NCBI GenBank assembly: GCA_024036415.1
Contig: JAMWET010003474.1
Location: 325,045-389,044, forward strand
Origin: Prochilodus magdalenae
Lineage: Eukaryota > Chordata > Actinopteri > Characiformes > Prochilodontidae
Direction of reading: 5' to 3'
DNA: 64,000 bases
The notes under the pieces were generated by a model. It had not been told where the DNA came from, ran no database searches, and saw nothing but the letters and a program-made list of their open reading frames with translations. Shown here piece by piece: positions 46,320-58,789 of this stretch (position 1 is the stretch's first letter; every line of letters starts with the position of its first letter). Made by a program: the position numbers and the translations under genes.

Positions 46320-46760
46320 CATTAGTACAGTGTTCAGTGTTGTATACTCATCACCAATGGGATAGTTGCACCGAGAAGGAAGTGTCAGATTGCAGTGCTA
46401 TTGGGAAGGAAGATAAAGGTTACCAGGAACAATAGATGATGATAAATTTAGACTGATATGGGAAATATTTATTGAGCTACACACACACATACATCACTCA
46501 GTCAGGTGTCAGGCTGCCGTGTTTGCTCACGCAACATGCCAGACGTCTCAGCATGGAGTTGTAGAGGTTCCTAATGGTGTCATGTGATAATCCATCCCAT
46601 GCAGCTTGAATATTCTCATGCTGCTCCTGCCACTGCCTTGATGAGGAGTGTATATAGCAACATGTATTTGAACTGTAGCACACATCATCCCCGGTGTGTG
46701 TACCAGAGAAAAGATAACTTTTATGCTGAAGAATATACACACCTGTATTCTCCACCCAGT
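46320..46760 (-). pseudogene. Tc1/mariner transposase remnant, copy 2
   Basis: The minus strand reads AAWDGLSHDTIRNLYNSMLR and RLACCV, the C-terminal end of a Tc1/mariner-like transposase, followed by the element's 3' flank (46320-46480), which matches 61030-61180 in inverse. Only the end of the element remains. Same family as 17340-17800. Confidence 0.7.
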
Positions 46761-46859
46761 TTCTGTTGTGTAGTTGTGCATGTGTGAATGCATGTACTTA
46801 TGTATGTGTGTTTTAAAAACAATCATGTTAGACACTCCCACACAAACACATTTCAATGA

Positions 46860-47740
46860 ATGTTACTCTAAAATAGATCAACTAGATAAACAATACATAA
46901 ATAAGCTTTAAAGGAATGGTTTTCTCTTGTTGATGTAGTGGATAATGACGGTAGAATAATGAACAGAATCACAGTGATGACAAAGTCGCCCTCTTCTGGT
47001 TAGACACAGAACTACAGGACGGTTCACTAAAAAGTTCACGTACTGTTTCTTACATTTACATACAGGATGAAAGGTCCTCAACATTAATAGTACATGGACA
47101 CACACACTTTTCCCTTATAGCAAGAAACTAGAACACGTTTGAAAAAAGTATTTTTTTAATTAAATATTATATTAAAACTTTTTTCTTTACATAGTATCTT
47201 AAACAAATCATGCTGAAATCACTGAAATGCCTATAGAATTTAGATTACTGCAAATGTAATTTGCTCAAGAGCGTAGTTATCACAAACATGAATAATTCTA
47301 CTAACATTCACAGGACAGCTTAAAAACAAAACAAATACAGCTTAAAACAAAGTGAGATATTCAGCAAACTGACAGCTGATGGACAGTGACGTGAGTAACT
47401 GAACGTTACTCTGATCATAAGGCACTGAGGTTCTTACATCTGGAATTTTGTTAACAGTTTTCTGATAAAAAATGTTAAAAATAAAACAAACTGAATACAC
47501 ATATCCTTGGTCCTCCAGCTGAAACATCAAACAAAAAGACAGTTATGCTGATAGAAAAGAGGACAGTGTCCTTTTACTGTGGACAGTTTATTTGTACTTT
47601 TAAGCTTGTCTGTGCATGCTATATTGCAAATATTGCAAATGGAATCAACCGCCCTTGAAGATTTCTAACTTCAAATTCAAGGCCCATTGACCTTCGCCCA
47701 CAAACGTGTTCCTACATAGCTGCTGTAGCTGTTAGACAAC

Positions 47741-47776
<36 letters not shown>

Positions 47777-48221
47777 TCAATAATGTAGAAATTATCTTCT
47801 ATATAAAGAGACAAAAATCTCTGAACTGATTAGATGTAATAGATTCAATAGATTCAAAAAGGAACTAGCTAACAGCTTGTCCAATCAGGTGTCAAAGGAC
47901 ACATTTGTGGGCGGAGCTTGGAGAGGTTGACTGGTAGTGCAGTTAGTCATTCATTTTGGTTGCTATAGTGCTGAGTTCCATTCTAATGGAAATTGCATAA
48001 TGTCCACAAGTCATTACAAAACTCAGGACGAATGCCATCAAGCCTTTCTCACTTCATACAAAATCACACTAAAACATGGACGAGTGCTTCGGTTTATTTG
48101 TTGATTGTTTCGTTATTCAAAGAGCTGCTGGATTTGTTTCTGTGCAGGTGGACATACGTAGGCCTATGTAAAACTGTTGCACAGATTCCTCAAGCTGACA
48201 GATCCCATGACCCCAGGACAT
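46860..48221. other. no gene; (ATT)n at 47741-47775
   Basis: No exon recognised. An AATAAA on the minus strand at about 48091-48096 could be the polyadenylation signal of the PRR15L-type gene. Confidence 0.4.
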
Positions 48222-48548
48222 TCATTTGCTCGTGCTCTCGCTGCTGTTGGAAGTGTTAGGGTTGGGGAACAGCTCAGGGTTTTCTGCTAACGTTGCACGG
48301 ATCCTCTTTTTCTCCTTGAAGCGGCCTGAGTGAGACACTTTAACATGACGTCCTTTTGTGGCTGTTTTGTCCACGATGCGTTCGAGGCGGGCGTTGAACT
48401 GGCTGTCCTCGGGTGACCCAGCAGTTCCGGGTGTGGCCTCGGCACTGATGTATTCGGATGGGATCTCGTACAACACCTTGGGCTCGGATTTCTTCTTGCG
48501 GAGGAAGGTTAACTTCCACCAGGCAGGGGCAGGCTCTGCCGTAGCCAT
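48222..48548 (-). CDS. prr15l: proline-rich protein 15-like
   Basis: A single coding exon of 108 codons from ATG at 48548. It has [20 protein letters not shown] near residue 10, then [20 protein letters not shown], and the family signature [20 protein letters not shown]. These three blocks, in this order and a length near 100, identify PRR15L; PRR15 has the last block but not the LYEIP segment. Function is poorly known; PRR15-family proteins are small, basic, largely disordered proteins linked to epithelial and trophoblast biology. The upstream open frame (to 48617) is probably 5' UTR: an acceptor (CCGCAG/GTCTAG) sits 25 bp before the ATG. No damage seen. One of the fish paralogues, a/b not resolvable. 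Confidence 0.9.
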   Translation of the reverse strand: MATAEPAPAWWKLTFLRKKKSEPKVLYEIPSEYISAEATPGTAGSPEDSQFNARLERIVDKTATKGRHVKVSHSGRFKEKKRIRATLAENPELFPNPNTSNSSESTSK

Positions 48549-48574
48549 GAGGAAGGAGAGGCTAGACCTGCGGG

Positions 48575-50190
48575 ATTGAATGAAAAGAGCTGAGTAGGGT
48601 GGATGACTTAAACTCATTTATATCACAGTGTTTTCCTCTTTCTGGACAATAATAATACGATATCATGATGTATAAAGCACTGCTCGTCTAGTAGTATAAC
48701 TACTACTACTACTACACATTCTACACATGCTCTCCACTACTGTGTAAAGTAATGTAATGTCTACCAACATGCTAGAGGAATAGAGCTATGACTGCACCCA
48801 TGTTTTTGGACAGCTTGCTAATGAACATGCAGCTGTGGTTTGTTGAATGGAGCTGGTGGTTGTAAAACTTTGGCGCTCGAACAATACAATTTCTTTGGAA
48901 GCCATAATTAGTAGAAGTATGCGGTCTCTACAAAGCAGTGTTTCTCATTTTACCTGGATAACTTCAGCCATAAACTGAGGAAGGCTATTATAAAAGAGTG
49001 CTTTATTAACCGGCTGTTCTTGGCCCCAGCAATGTCATACATAAGTTCTATATCTTAGCTATGTCTTCTTCTCTCTGCCAAGAAGAAGGAGGAGACCAAT
49101 CACTAGCTGAAATATGACTAGGTAAGCTCATAATGCTCAAAATGGTTTCCATTTACAGAGAAAGTCCCACCCTTCCAGACAGAGTAATTTAGCTCGTTGT
49201 TTACGCTGTAAGTGGACAAAGGTCATTTATGTTGTTGCACTAGCAGAAAATTCCCCATACCCCACCCCGATCCCCCCTCCTTTGTTTTTGACATCTGACA
49301 TTATTGACAGTAGCCAGAACAAACCCCCCAAAACATGTTTTTTTCAGATCTCAAGGTTTTTGTCAGATTTTAACAGAATTTCAAACCACCTTTTAAATCA
49401 CGTGTCCTTCTGTTTTATGTATTGCAATTACAAAGGCAATGTAGCCTATACCTTCTCCAACTGAATGCATGTCTTTGGAGTGTGGCAATAAAACCCATAC
49501 AGACACAGGGAAAAGTCCAGGCTGCCCGGGCCAAGAATTGAACCATGGCCCTTGGCCCTCATTATGAATTTTATTCCAAGTTATGTAAATAAATAATCTC
49601 AACTCACGTGTTAAAACATGTTTTGATATATGCTACAATATTTTGGGACTGATTGCGGTGGATACTAAAGTTAACTGATGTTTAACTTTCGTGTAACTAC
49701 TGGTTTGTAACTACAATAGAATATAATGTACTTATTGTACTTGTGCTTGTTTATGTGGTGTTTAGGAGGTTACAGGGCTCTTATAGGGGTTGGGCTCAAA
49801 GGCAGAGCAGCTGAACACTGTGAGCACAATGTGGCTAAGGCAGAGTTTCTTCCCAGACCACCAGTGGGCCATGAAACACCCTCTAGTGGTCCTTGAGGTG
49901 GAGACAGGAGTCTGTAGTGGGCCAGAAATGTAATATATACATCCATATTAGTGTATATACACTAAGTGGGCTGATGGCTAACTACTGATGTTTTCATTTT
50001 GAATCATAATTTTTTAAAGCAAATTTCTTGGAGACGTTCAAAAAAATGTTGATGTCACTTTTCTGGTGGGCTATAGCAGTTATCAGGTGGCCATGGAGTG
50101 GACACGGTTGAGAACCCCTGTTCTAGGGGACAGAATGCATCTGAATAGCCGGGTCTATTACCGAGATTTTCTCTTTTTATGAAAGTGAAG
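48575..50190. other. prr15l upstream/intron sequence, no exon
   Basis: Contains degraded interspersed repeats: 49460-49560 (GGAGTGTGGCAATAAAACC, GGCCAAGAATTGAACCATGG) and 49840-50130, ending GTTGAGAACCCCTGTTC. No coding exon recognised. Confidence 0.4.
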
Positions 50191-50197
50191 AAGGGAT

Positions 50198-50261
50198 AAA
50201 AAAAAAAACCCCAAAAAAAAAAAAAAAAAAAAAAAAAACAAAAAAAAACCAAAAAAAAAAA

Positions 50262-50302
<41 letters not shown>

Positions 50303-50340
50303 ACAAAAAAAAAAAAACACAAAACAACAAAAAAAACTGG
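50198..50340. repeat. poly-A-rich tract, about 140 bp
   Basis: Nearly pure A broken by single C residues; possibly a degraded SINE/LINE tail or sequencing/assembly noise. The poly-Phe frame is an artefact. Confidence 0.95.
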
Positions 50341-50399
50341 CAGAAATGGAGGGAATGGGTGGAAAGAAAAGAAAAAGGAAGGAGAAAAAAGCCTGGCAT

Positions 50400-53300
50400 A
50401 AGTAGGCAGTCATACCTCAAGAGACAAGTAGAAGAATTATCTGGCTAACCAGCAAAACCTGGGAGTTATTTCATAAAAGCTCTCGTTCTCAGTTACCTTA
50501 AGCTGAAATTTAGAACTGTGCAGTTACAGAAGACTTGATGGACAAACCTCAATTTGTGACGTAGGTTATATAGCTATCAGAGAGACCCACCTTTGTTATA
50601 TAGCCCCCTGCTTTGTCAGGTAGAATATAAGAGATGGATTTAGAGTGATTCCTGTGTATTGATTATACAGATTCAGGACAGTGAGGTGAAACACATGGGA
50701 GGTTAAATGGTTGAATTTTCATAAAAGAGACACAACAATTCATAGGAACCTTGTTGGTACACTTATTAACGTATGCAACCGAGGCACCATGTTGCAGCAC
50801 CTCTGGAGCAACCTTGTTGAAAAAGAACAACATTATTCCCCAGTGAAAGCACAGGGCCATTAGAACCTGCAGTCCCCAGACACCGCATTACTTTTCCTCC
50901 ACTGCGTCCTGCGGGAATTTAACAAGTAACCTTCCAGTTCCTAACTGAGCATGCTCAGCAGCGACTTCACAGTCACAACCAGCTAATGCTCATGGACATT
51001 AGCAATAAGAAAAGTGTGTAAGCTGAGATCCCTGAGGGTGTGGGCAGAAGCTAGGCTAATGTTAAGATCTGGGTCTATGGGGTGACAGCACTGCTGAATT
51101 TTTCATTGCAACTCAATAGGTGCCATATGGCTGAGCTATGCTAAGGTGGAATCTGTGGAGCTCCTATTACAGGCCTCAAATTTCATAGCTACATACAAAA
51201 GCCAGGAAGCTACATGCTAACATGATGCTAATGCTCATCTGACCCGACATAAGATAAGGTTATGGCCTAAACTGGATGTGGTTGGTAGCCTATGCCGTTG
51301 CCTGTATTACTTGTATAGCTCACATTCAGAGCCAGTGTTCTTTGGCCTATTAAAAGAGACAAGTCAGATAGCCAGATAGGATACTGAGTTTTGTTGCAAC
51401 ATTGTCCTGCGCTACGTGACTCATGTTCTCCCTTGCAGTAGTTGGTTCTGCTTGAATAGGCCTCTCATAGAGCAAGGGCAAGTCATGTTACCGTCTGTAA
51501 GAGGCTGTTGCTGGGGAGTTTGTTAGCGCCATAATGCAAGCATAGAAAAGAGCAAACACACCTTCAATCTCTCTCCCTCTCTCTCTTTCTCTCCCTCACT
51601 CTCTCATACACACAGAGATAAAGCTGCAGCATTGTGCCTGACTCTATTCAAAGGATAGGAGTAAACTGGTGTGTTGCTCAGCAACTGAATGGTCATTTCC
51701 ATACTGTATGCTAATATCTAAGCCCTGTGTGTTGGCTTTGACTTTTGGCCTCTTTGATGTTTGTATGGGAACAGAGAGGAGCCGGGGGCGGCACTCTTTC
51801 AGCTTTCAGGCCAAGAGGAAGTTACATTTGTTCTCATATTAAAGCAATTTCTCATTGTCTGTTCTACAGCAGAATGCGGGCAGAGGTTCTACAAGCACCC
51901 TTGTAAAGTTCTACAAGGGTTCAGTATCTTGTTTGAGGAAATTCACTGCTGGATAGTCCCTTTATTTGTTTGCGAAAGATAAACAGGCAGTTCATTTCGG
52001 TATCTTGGTGGCAAGGTCAGTTGGGATTGCTGAATAATTTCATTAACCATCGCGTAGAGTATTATTTGAAATGCAAAACGCTTCACAGGGCATTAGGGGC
52101 AGATTCTCTAGCTAGCAAATTATTGGCTGGGAATAATTGATCATCCTGATTATGTATTGATGGACTAGTTCCTAAAAACTAAAAAAGAAGTAAGTAAACA
52201 GTTCGTTATTTATATAGCACTTTTCTAGACCAAGTCTCAGAGTGCTTTACACCGGCACAGTCTCAGTTTGATTTGACTTTGGTTTGGGGACAGCTAGCAG
52301 CTCCTGGTTTGAAGACTTTAAAGTTCTCACATTGTTAGGCAGGCATAAAAGCTCACTGAGGTATGCTGGGGCATCGTTGTGTAATGTCTGATAGGTCAGC
52401 ACTACTGTTTAGCTCGCAAGCAGCCAATAAATAGAGGCCAGCACTGTTGTAATACACGATTAGGATGTATATGACTTCATAGGAAAGTATAAATATAGCT
52501 TTCAGTTCAGTTTAGGTCAGAATAGTGCAGTCTAGCATGAAAGACAGCATACAGAGACTGCCTTTATTATAAACACTGTGATAATTTAACGGTGCTGGTA
52601 ACCTTGATACCTAACTTCATTTACTGTGGCATCAATTTACTGACATGCATTCTGACCTCAGCATGGACACACCTTTAACCTTGAGCAGTCTTTGTCCTGC
52701 CTCATTCTTAACAAGCACCCTTGCATGTTTACTAAGCATGGATTTTACAGTTGATCTATTCCCAGTGTTTCATTTTGTGGGTTAAAGAGGCTTGAAGTGC
52801 AGTAAAGTGCAGGCCACATCCACACGCTATGTCTTACGTGCCCTCTGGGTATGAATGACTGGCAGGAAAAGGTTTAAGGATGAAACCCAGCCTTTAATAT
52901 TTGAATTAACATGGTTACATTGACTGGACCAGCATTTGGGCTTTGAGATGATTGATAGATTGATGGGCCTTAATTGGGAAAATAAAGAGGTTTTGCTGCT
53001 GCTAGAAGGTGCATTGTACAGTCTTCATGGGCTAAAGCTAAGGACTTGGGCCTGGGAACCTGGTCTTAGATCAGTGAAAAGTGGCAGTGTCTACAGTGCG
53101 TGACATTGACCCATAGGGAAATTGTGATTCCCCTTGAGTGGTCTGATAAGTGTGACAGGTTATGATAAGGCACAATTGCTTCTGTGCTCCAGTTTCGATG
53201 GCATTCTACCTCTCAATCACATCCTCTGATCTGACTAATCATGCAAATCCAATAAAAACAGGTCCAGTCAGGCCACGTAGTCATTCTGCACCACTCTCTG

Positions 53301-53940
53301 AACTTTACAGCATAATTGAGCGCCATATACAGATAAATCGTTCAGAGAGCTGTCTCTGTAGACCACTATAAAGACGCTTGCGGATCTCTGACGTTCGGGT
53401 TTTAGCTTTATTGTTGCTGTTATTTCTCCTGAATAATGAAATGATTCCTGTAGTTTTCTAGAAGCTGGGAGAAGTAGATTCTAAAAGCTGAGAAAGTCAG
53501 AGATGAGTTCCTCCTAGATTCAGGCAAAATCTGAATCAGTGGTGCACTAACAGTATCCAAACTTTGAGAAAGGCGTGGTTTTACAAGCTCTATAAACGTC
53601 CAGCCTTCTGCTCTGCTCTGGACCTCTTATCTCCAGCGAGATATATCCACTGTAAATATTTACCAAATGTGGGGCAGCAGTAAGAGATGAAGTGAAACGC
53701 GTCTGTTCAGAAGAGATTGCGTGGAAAGCAAGTCCCATTGACTTGCATAATGGCATGGAGAAGATTTACCTCTCATTTGAATATAACTCTTCGGGCAACT
53801 TTTTCTAAATGCAGGTAAAACCAACCAAGGCCCTTCCTGAAAGAGTTTTAAAGACGAAGCATGAAACAGAGTGTGATTTAGTTTAGGACTGAAAGTAACT
53901 AGTGTCTGGCAGACCATCTCCCACAGTAAGAATCTGTTAT
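50400..53940. other. non-coding; fragment of a dispersed repeat at 52200-52265
   Basis: No splice-supported exon. 52206-52262 (TTATATAGCACTTTTCTAGA, GAGTGCTTTACACC) is a widely dispersed fish sequence. A CT-rich run is at 51568-51606. Confidence 0.4.
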
Positions 53941-53950
53941 TCAGGTTTTC

Positions 53951-53951
53951 A

Positions 53952-54017
<66 letters not shown>

Positions 54018-54020
54018 ATA
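53951..54020. repeat. (TA)n/(GATATA)n microsatellite
   Basis: Pure TA dinucleotides for about 50 bp followed by GATATA units, abutting the MITE at 54028. Confidence 0.95.
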
Positions 54021-54027
54021 GTGTATA

Positions 54028-54268
54028 TCGTTGCTGTTCACCAAAAAAAATTATCCCCTTCGTGCTATTTTTTACTTTTAATGCATCATTTGAACATTCG
54101 TTCAATTTTGTGCAAATTTCACGATGAATGGACCAACCAGAAATGGCCCAAAATCACTTGGACAAAGATCTAGTTCCACTGACTTACATTAAACGTTAAA
54201 AGAGGCTTTTGCTCTCCGCTGTAAAGTTGTCATTTTTGAGATACTGTTTTTTCTTTGGACAGTGAAGA
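54028..54268. mobile_element. Tc1-type MITE, copy 3
   Basis: 241 bp, left end TCGTTGCTGTTCACC, right end TTTGGACAGTGAAGA; left TA kept, right TA changed to TT. More diverged from the other two copies than they are from each other. Confidence 0.82.
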
Positions 54269-54779
54269 TTTACTGAGTGATGGATGGGGTGGGTAAAAGG
54301 TGGAGGCGAAACATAATGTTAATAGTTAATATTATTTTCCCCGCCCACTGCTGCACTGTGATGTCAAAACTTTGACGTGTAGCGGTGAAAAAATACACCG
54401 CATTTTGTGTCACGAAGATTATGATGAAACAAAAATGTTGCCTTGTAAATTATATGATGAATCAGCCTTAAAATGACCCGGTACATGAGCTAACCAAGTT
54501 TATTTTTAACAAAGTTACGGATTATGTCAGCTATTCAACCCTTTCCAGAATTATCGCCCATCACTTCATGACTCTATCACACCCACCAGAGCTGAATGTC
54601 TCTGGAAATAAAAATTAACCAATCCTCACTTACTTACTGTAGCAAAGTCGTCAAAGGCCGGCGAATTAGCTTCAGCTATTTTTAATGGGAGTTTTAAGTA
54701 ATCTGAACTTTTATTTAAAATTTTTTTTTGTTCTGACAAGCATTCTACTATTGCAGTTACACTTAAGCAGAAGTGTACA

Positions 54780-55372
54780 TTTTGCAATATTTTTGTCAAA
54801 AATCACTTGCAAAAGTTTGGGCACCCCAGTCAAAAAACATTATTTAGTGATTGAAGTAAAAATGAGTTAAATAAATAAATAAAAAATAAAAAGTTTTTTA
54901 TTTTACAGAGAATAAAACACATTTTTAGTGCATGATTACTGTTCTATTGTTATATTTAACAATGGAAAGGACCTTTTGTCCGATGCCCGTGTCCAGACAA
55001 TAATTTCTGATGGTTCCTGTAGTTGAACATGTTGTAAAATGCTATTGTTTGGACGCTACTGATGACATAACATGTTGATCTCCTACGTTCTACGTAAATG
55101 CGTTAACACATTCCCCACATGAAACACACAAAACACAGGTTCAATTCATTTGTTGAATTAAAAAATATTGGGGAAAACACAAAATGCGCCCTGTGCAAAT
55201 TTTTGGCACAATTCATATAATATATACCTATTCTTCTTTAATGTTAATGTTGGCAAATGAATAGAAAGTTCGTTCCCTGTTCTCTGTAGAGGATAAGTGC
55301 ATCATTTTACTTAGGCAATCCATAACATGTCATTTGACCAGGGGTGCCTAAGCGTTTGCTTTTGACTGTACT
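54780..55372. mobile_element. decayed Tc1-like non-autonomous element
   Basis: Left part AAAAGTTTGGGCACCCCAGT (about 54808) and right end GGGGTGCCTAAGCGTTTGCT followed by TTTGACTGTA at about 55370. These are inverse forms of one another and match a common fish Tc1-type MITE. The exact left end is eroded. Confidence 0.5.
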
Positions 55373-56360
55373 GCATTAAAACACTACTTCCATAAAAGTC
55401 TATGCATAAGTATTTTATATGCATATTTGCAAAAGTACAAAGTAGTGCTTTCTTAATGTACTTCTGTATCAAAAGTATTATTTATTACTCATATAGCACT
55501 TATTATTGTCTTATTGTGGATACGATTATGTTCATATTACTATATCAGTTCCATTAAGGAGAGCTGTGTAACTGTAGACACAAATAACTAACATAGGTTT
55601 TCATGTCAGCCAACATACAGGTCTTTCTGTTCATCCGAATAACTTTATAAAAGCTCTACAGTCAGTTAAATCAGTTACAATGCTTTATCTTCTTAAACTT
55701 ATGTATATTCTACTGTAAAAGCAATATTTTTGTACTTTTGTTGAAGGAGACATTGATTAATATATATTTCACCAACCGTATTTCCACTTTTGCTTAGCTA
55801 TATATGTATACGTAACATGTACAGGTCAGCATTTAAAGGCAATCCAGGAATAACAAAGCAATTATCATTTGCCTCTTGCAAAACATTATGAATTTAATTA
55901 AACCATTTCAGTTACCTACTAATTCACCTTTGAGGACATTTATTTTTCTAGCTTATTCAGGGTACAAGAAAGACCAACTCTGCTTGGCATTCATGTCAGG
56001 ACAAGTAGGTCACGAGTGACCGGTGACACTTTATGGTTAGTTAAGTTAAAGGCTTACTTTAGACCATTAATGTGTGAGCAAGATGATCAAAGGTCACATC
56101 AAAACAGCTCCTCTCTCAGCTTTATATACATTATAAGATACTCCAATACAAAATATTCTAATCTAGAATCATATTTAAATATATATATTTGAAAAGAACT
56201 AATGTTTAGCAATTATTACACTTACTACACACCCCAGGAAATCATGGAGCTAAATTTCATATTTAATTAATGTTTTATTGTCGTTTTTTCTCTGTGTTTA
56301 ATTTGAGTTGATTTTGTGCTACACTGTCTCTGTTGGGTGGTGCTTTCAGTAGGGTCTTCT
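55373..56360. other. AT-rich, no recognised feature
   Basis: No open exon, RNA gene or transposon end seen. Confidence 0.4.
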
Positions 56361-56366
56361 CACCTG

Positions 56367-56490
56367 TGCGAGTGTAAGTGCGTCACGGAGACTGTGGCTG
56401 CGATCGTCCCTCCAGAGGTTACTGGCCTTTGGTTCAGTCCACTCAGTGCTGTTTACAGTCGGGTCCGCTGAGTGCAGTCATCGCCCCGTG
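56367..56490 (-). promoter_or_regulatory. candidate untranslated first exon, possibly of prr15l
   Basis: CpG-containing sequence on the minus strand ends CTCGCACAG/GTGAGAAG, a strong donor, at about 56366. It is followed in the same direction, about 7.8 kb on, by the acceptor 25 bp before the prr15l ATG. CpGs (GACGATCGCAGCC, GTGACGCAC) stand out from the AT-rich surroundings. Linkage to prr15l is inference. Confidence 0.35.
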
Positions 56491-56499
56491 TTGATGGCT

Positions 56500-57900
56500 T
56501 GAGACCGTTTTTTCCACCTTTTCATTTGTTCTCCCTCTGCCTCTCTTACACACACTCTCTCTCTCCCTCTCTGGTTTCGTTTATACTCTTCTTTCTGACA
56601 GCCAGGTGCAGCTGAGCAGGTGCATGCTCCTCCTACTGTATCACAGACACACACCTTTGCACACAAATGTGCTCATGCCCACACACACACACAGTCTGAA
56701 TGAGGTTCCACCTCCCACTCGTACTTGAGTAAACAGGGCTGCGGTGACATGGTGACAGAACATGAAGACACAAACGCAGACCTACACTCACTAGATCTCA
56801 TCTGCAGCACACTAATTGGATCTGTAACACCTGTACACATGAACCTGCCAGCCACTTACCTAACCTGGAACTACAGTGACAAGTTCAGTCTGATCTCTAC
56901 ATAGAAGTCCACAAAAATCAGTTCAGCGTATATTATGTGGTCAGGGTTTGGTGTACCTGGCCAACCCTAGCATTTGTTTTACGTAGCCTTTCATTGAAAG
57001 TGACCTTCTGTTTTGATAAAAACTTGTTTCGGCCAAAAATGATGTTTTTAATTATGCTTATCTTTTCAGGAGTGAACACACAGTATTAAGTTGCATCTTA
57101 ATTCTTAAAACTTTATTGATTTTTGTCTAAACGTTTAACATGCCTTAGCATCTGTCTCAATCTTCAAAATGTCTGCAGGCTTAAATGATTACAGTGTAAA
57201 CAAAGTTATTCAGAGTTTTGTAATCGCTTCATTCTAGAAAAACTAACAGCTCAGAATTTTCCTGACAGTGGTGATGATAGGTGATGGTGATGAAACATTT
57301 AAAGATCAAAGAAAGCCTATACAGAACATGGTTATGAATATACGGCTTGGTATAGAGGGCATTGTTTTATGATAGATTTGAGATAAAGTCTATTGCCTCG
57401 ACCTTTGAAGTACATAGAGGGTGTTGTCCCGTGGAATTCACCACAGTTACCATTACATATATAAACTTAAAAGACACGTATACGCCCAAAAGACATATTT
57501 TGAGTGTTTGTAAGCTTTTCATAAAGAAATGCCAATATGATGTGTGACACATAGCAATTCTGTTTTGCATCTAACCATGATATGCATACTTCATTATCTC
57601 CTCTAGACACGGTGTAATTCGGTTACGTTTAAAGTTCCACATGCGGGGTGTGTTCTGCCATGGCCATGTCCTCAGCTGATTTTATTGGCTACTGCTGGTT
57701 TGAGGTTTGAGAGTGCATTTCTGAGGCTTGTTGATGAATTAACTGGCCTTGTGTCTGGCCAGCGCAAGCTTGATGAGTAAAACTCATATCTTTCCCATTG
57801 GCTCCTGACACCATCTATTTGGTTACAGGGTGTGTATACTCACCCCCTCACTCACCCTCAGTGAGTAGTCATTCCTCCCAGGCTAACTTCCTTACGTCTT
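56500..57900. other. no gene recognised; CT/CA-rich 56520-56690
   Basis: Short CT and CA runs; remaining sequence unremarkable. Confidence 0.4.
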
Positions 57901-57966
57901 TAATTGTACTTATGCTGTGTTGTATATTCTAGGCTCTGTTATTGAAGGTTGTAGGAGTAAGTTGAT

Positions 57967-57990
57967 GCTTTCTTTCTTTCTTTCTTTCTC

Positions 57991-58021
<31 letters not shown>

Positions 58022-58075
58022 CTCTTTCTTTCTTACTTTCTTTCTTTCTTTCTCTCTTTCTTTCTTTCTTTCTTG

Positions 58076-58107
<32 letters not shown>

Positions 58108-58232
58108 CTCTCTTTCTTTCTCTCTCTCTTTCTTTCTCTCTTTCTTTCTTTCTTTCTTTTTTTTCTTTCTCTCTTTCTTTCTTTCTTTCTTTCTTTCTCT
58201 CATTCATTCTTTCTTTCTTTCTTTCTTTCTTT
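57967..58232. repeat. (TTTC)n microsatellite, about 265 bp
   Basis: Tetranucleotide TTTC with TCTC and single-base variants. The Ser/Phe/Leu and Lys/Glu/Arg frames are artefacts. Confidence 0.97.
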
Positions 58233-58708
58233 TGGTGGACTGGCCAAATGTAGTTGTGTTTGTGTTGCTGTTTGTGTCTTCTCTATAAAAAAGCATAATC
58301 TGGATGGCAGCATATGCTCCACACAAAACGTGTAATGATCATTTAGCATTTAGCAATGGATGTGCAGGTATGGAAGTCACCTATACCATGTACACTAATG
58401 GACCTCAATTTAATTTTTTTCACCCAGAAGATAAATAATTTAGCATCTTGATTCAGGACACTTTTCCATCTTAAATGATCTTGGATTCAGAGAAACAGCA
58501 CCGTTTCTGGATTATGCTTGTGCATGGTAGAGTTTAAACTTGGAGTGTTCAGAGATGGTGGTTTTTGGTGTTGCTCAACCCATACAGTGATTTACACTAT
58601 AGAATTATATCTGTTTTTAATGCCCTGCTGCCTGAGGGCCAGAAAATCATAGCCATTGAGTACTGGTGTTTGGCCCTGTCCCTTGCATACAGAGATGTCT
58701 CTGGCTCT

Positions 58709-58786
58709 CAGAATTGGTTTTATGTTTCACCATCTACAGTATATAAAACCATTTACTGTAGATGGTGAAACATAAAACCAATTCTG
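58709..58786. repeat. perfect 33-bp inverted repeat with 12-nt loop
   Basis: Left arm 58709-58741 (CAGAATTGGTTTTATGTTTC onward) equals the reverse complement of 58754-58786 at all 33 positions; the 12-base spacer is TATAAAACCATT. Either strand would fold as a 33-bp stem. No transposon-like flanks or target duplications were seen. Confidence 0.95.
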
Positions 58787-58789
58787 ATG

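Noticed and set aside
50055..50420. Poly-Phe frames
   Set aside because: Translation of an A-rich tract.
57917..58288. Ser/Phe/Leu-rich 123-codon frame
   Set aside because: TTTC microsatellite; no signal peptide or conserved part beyond it.
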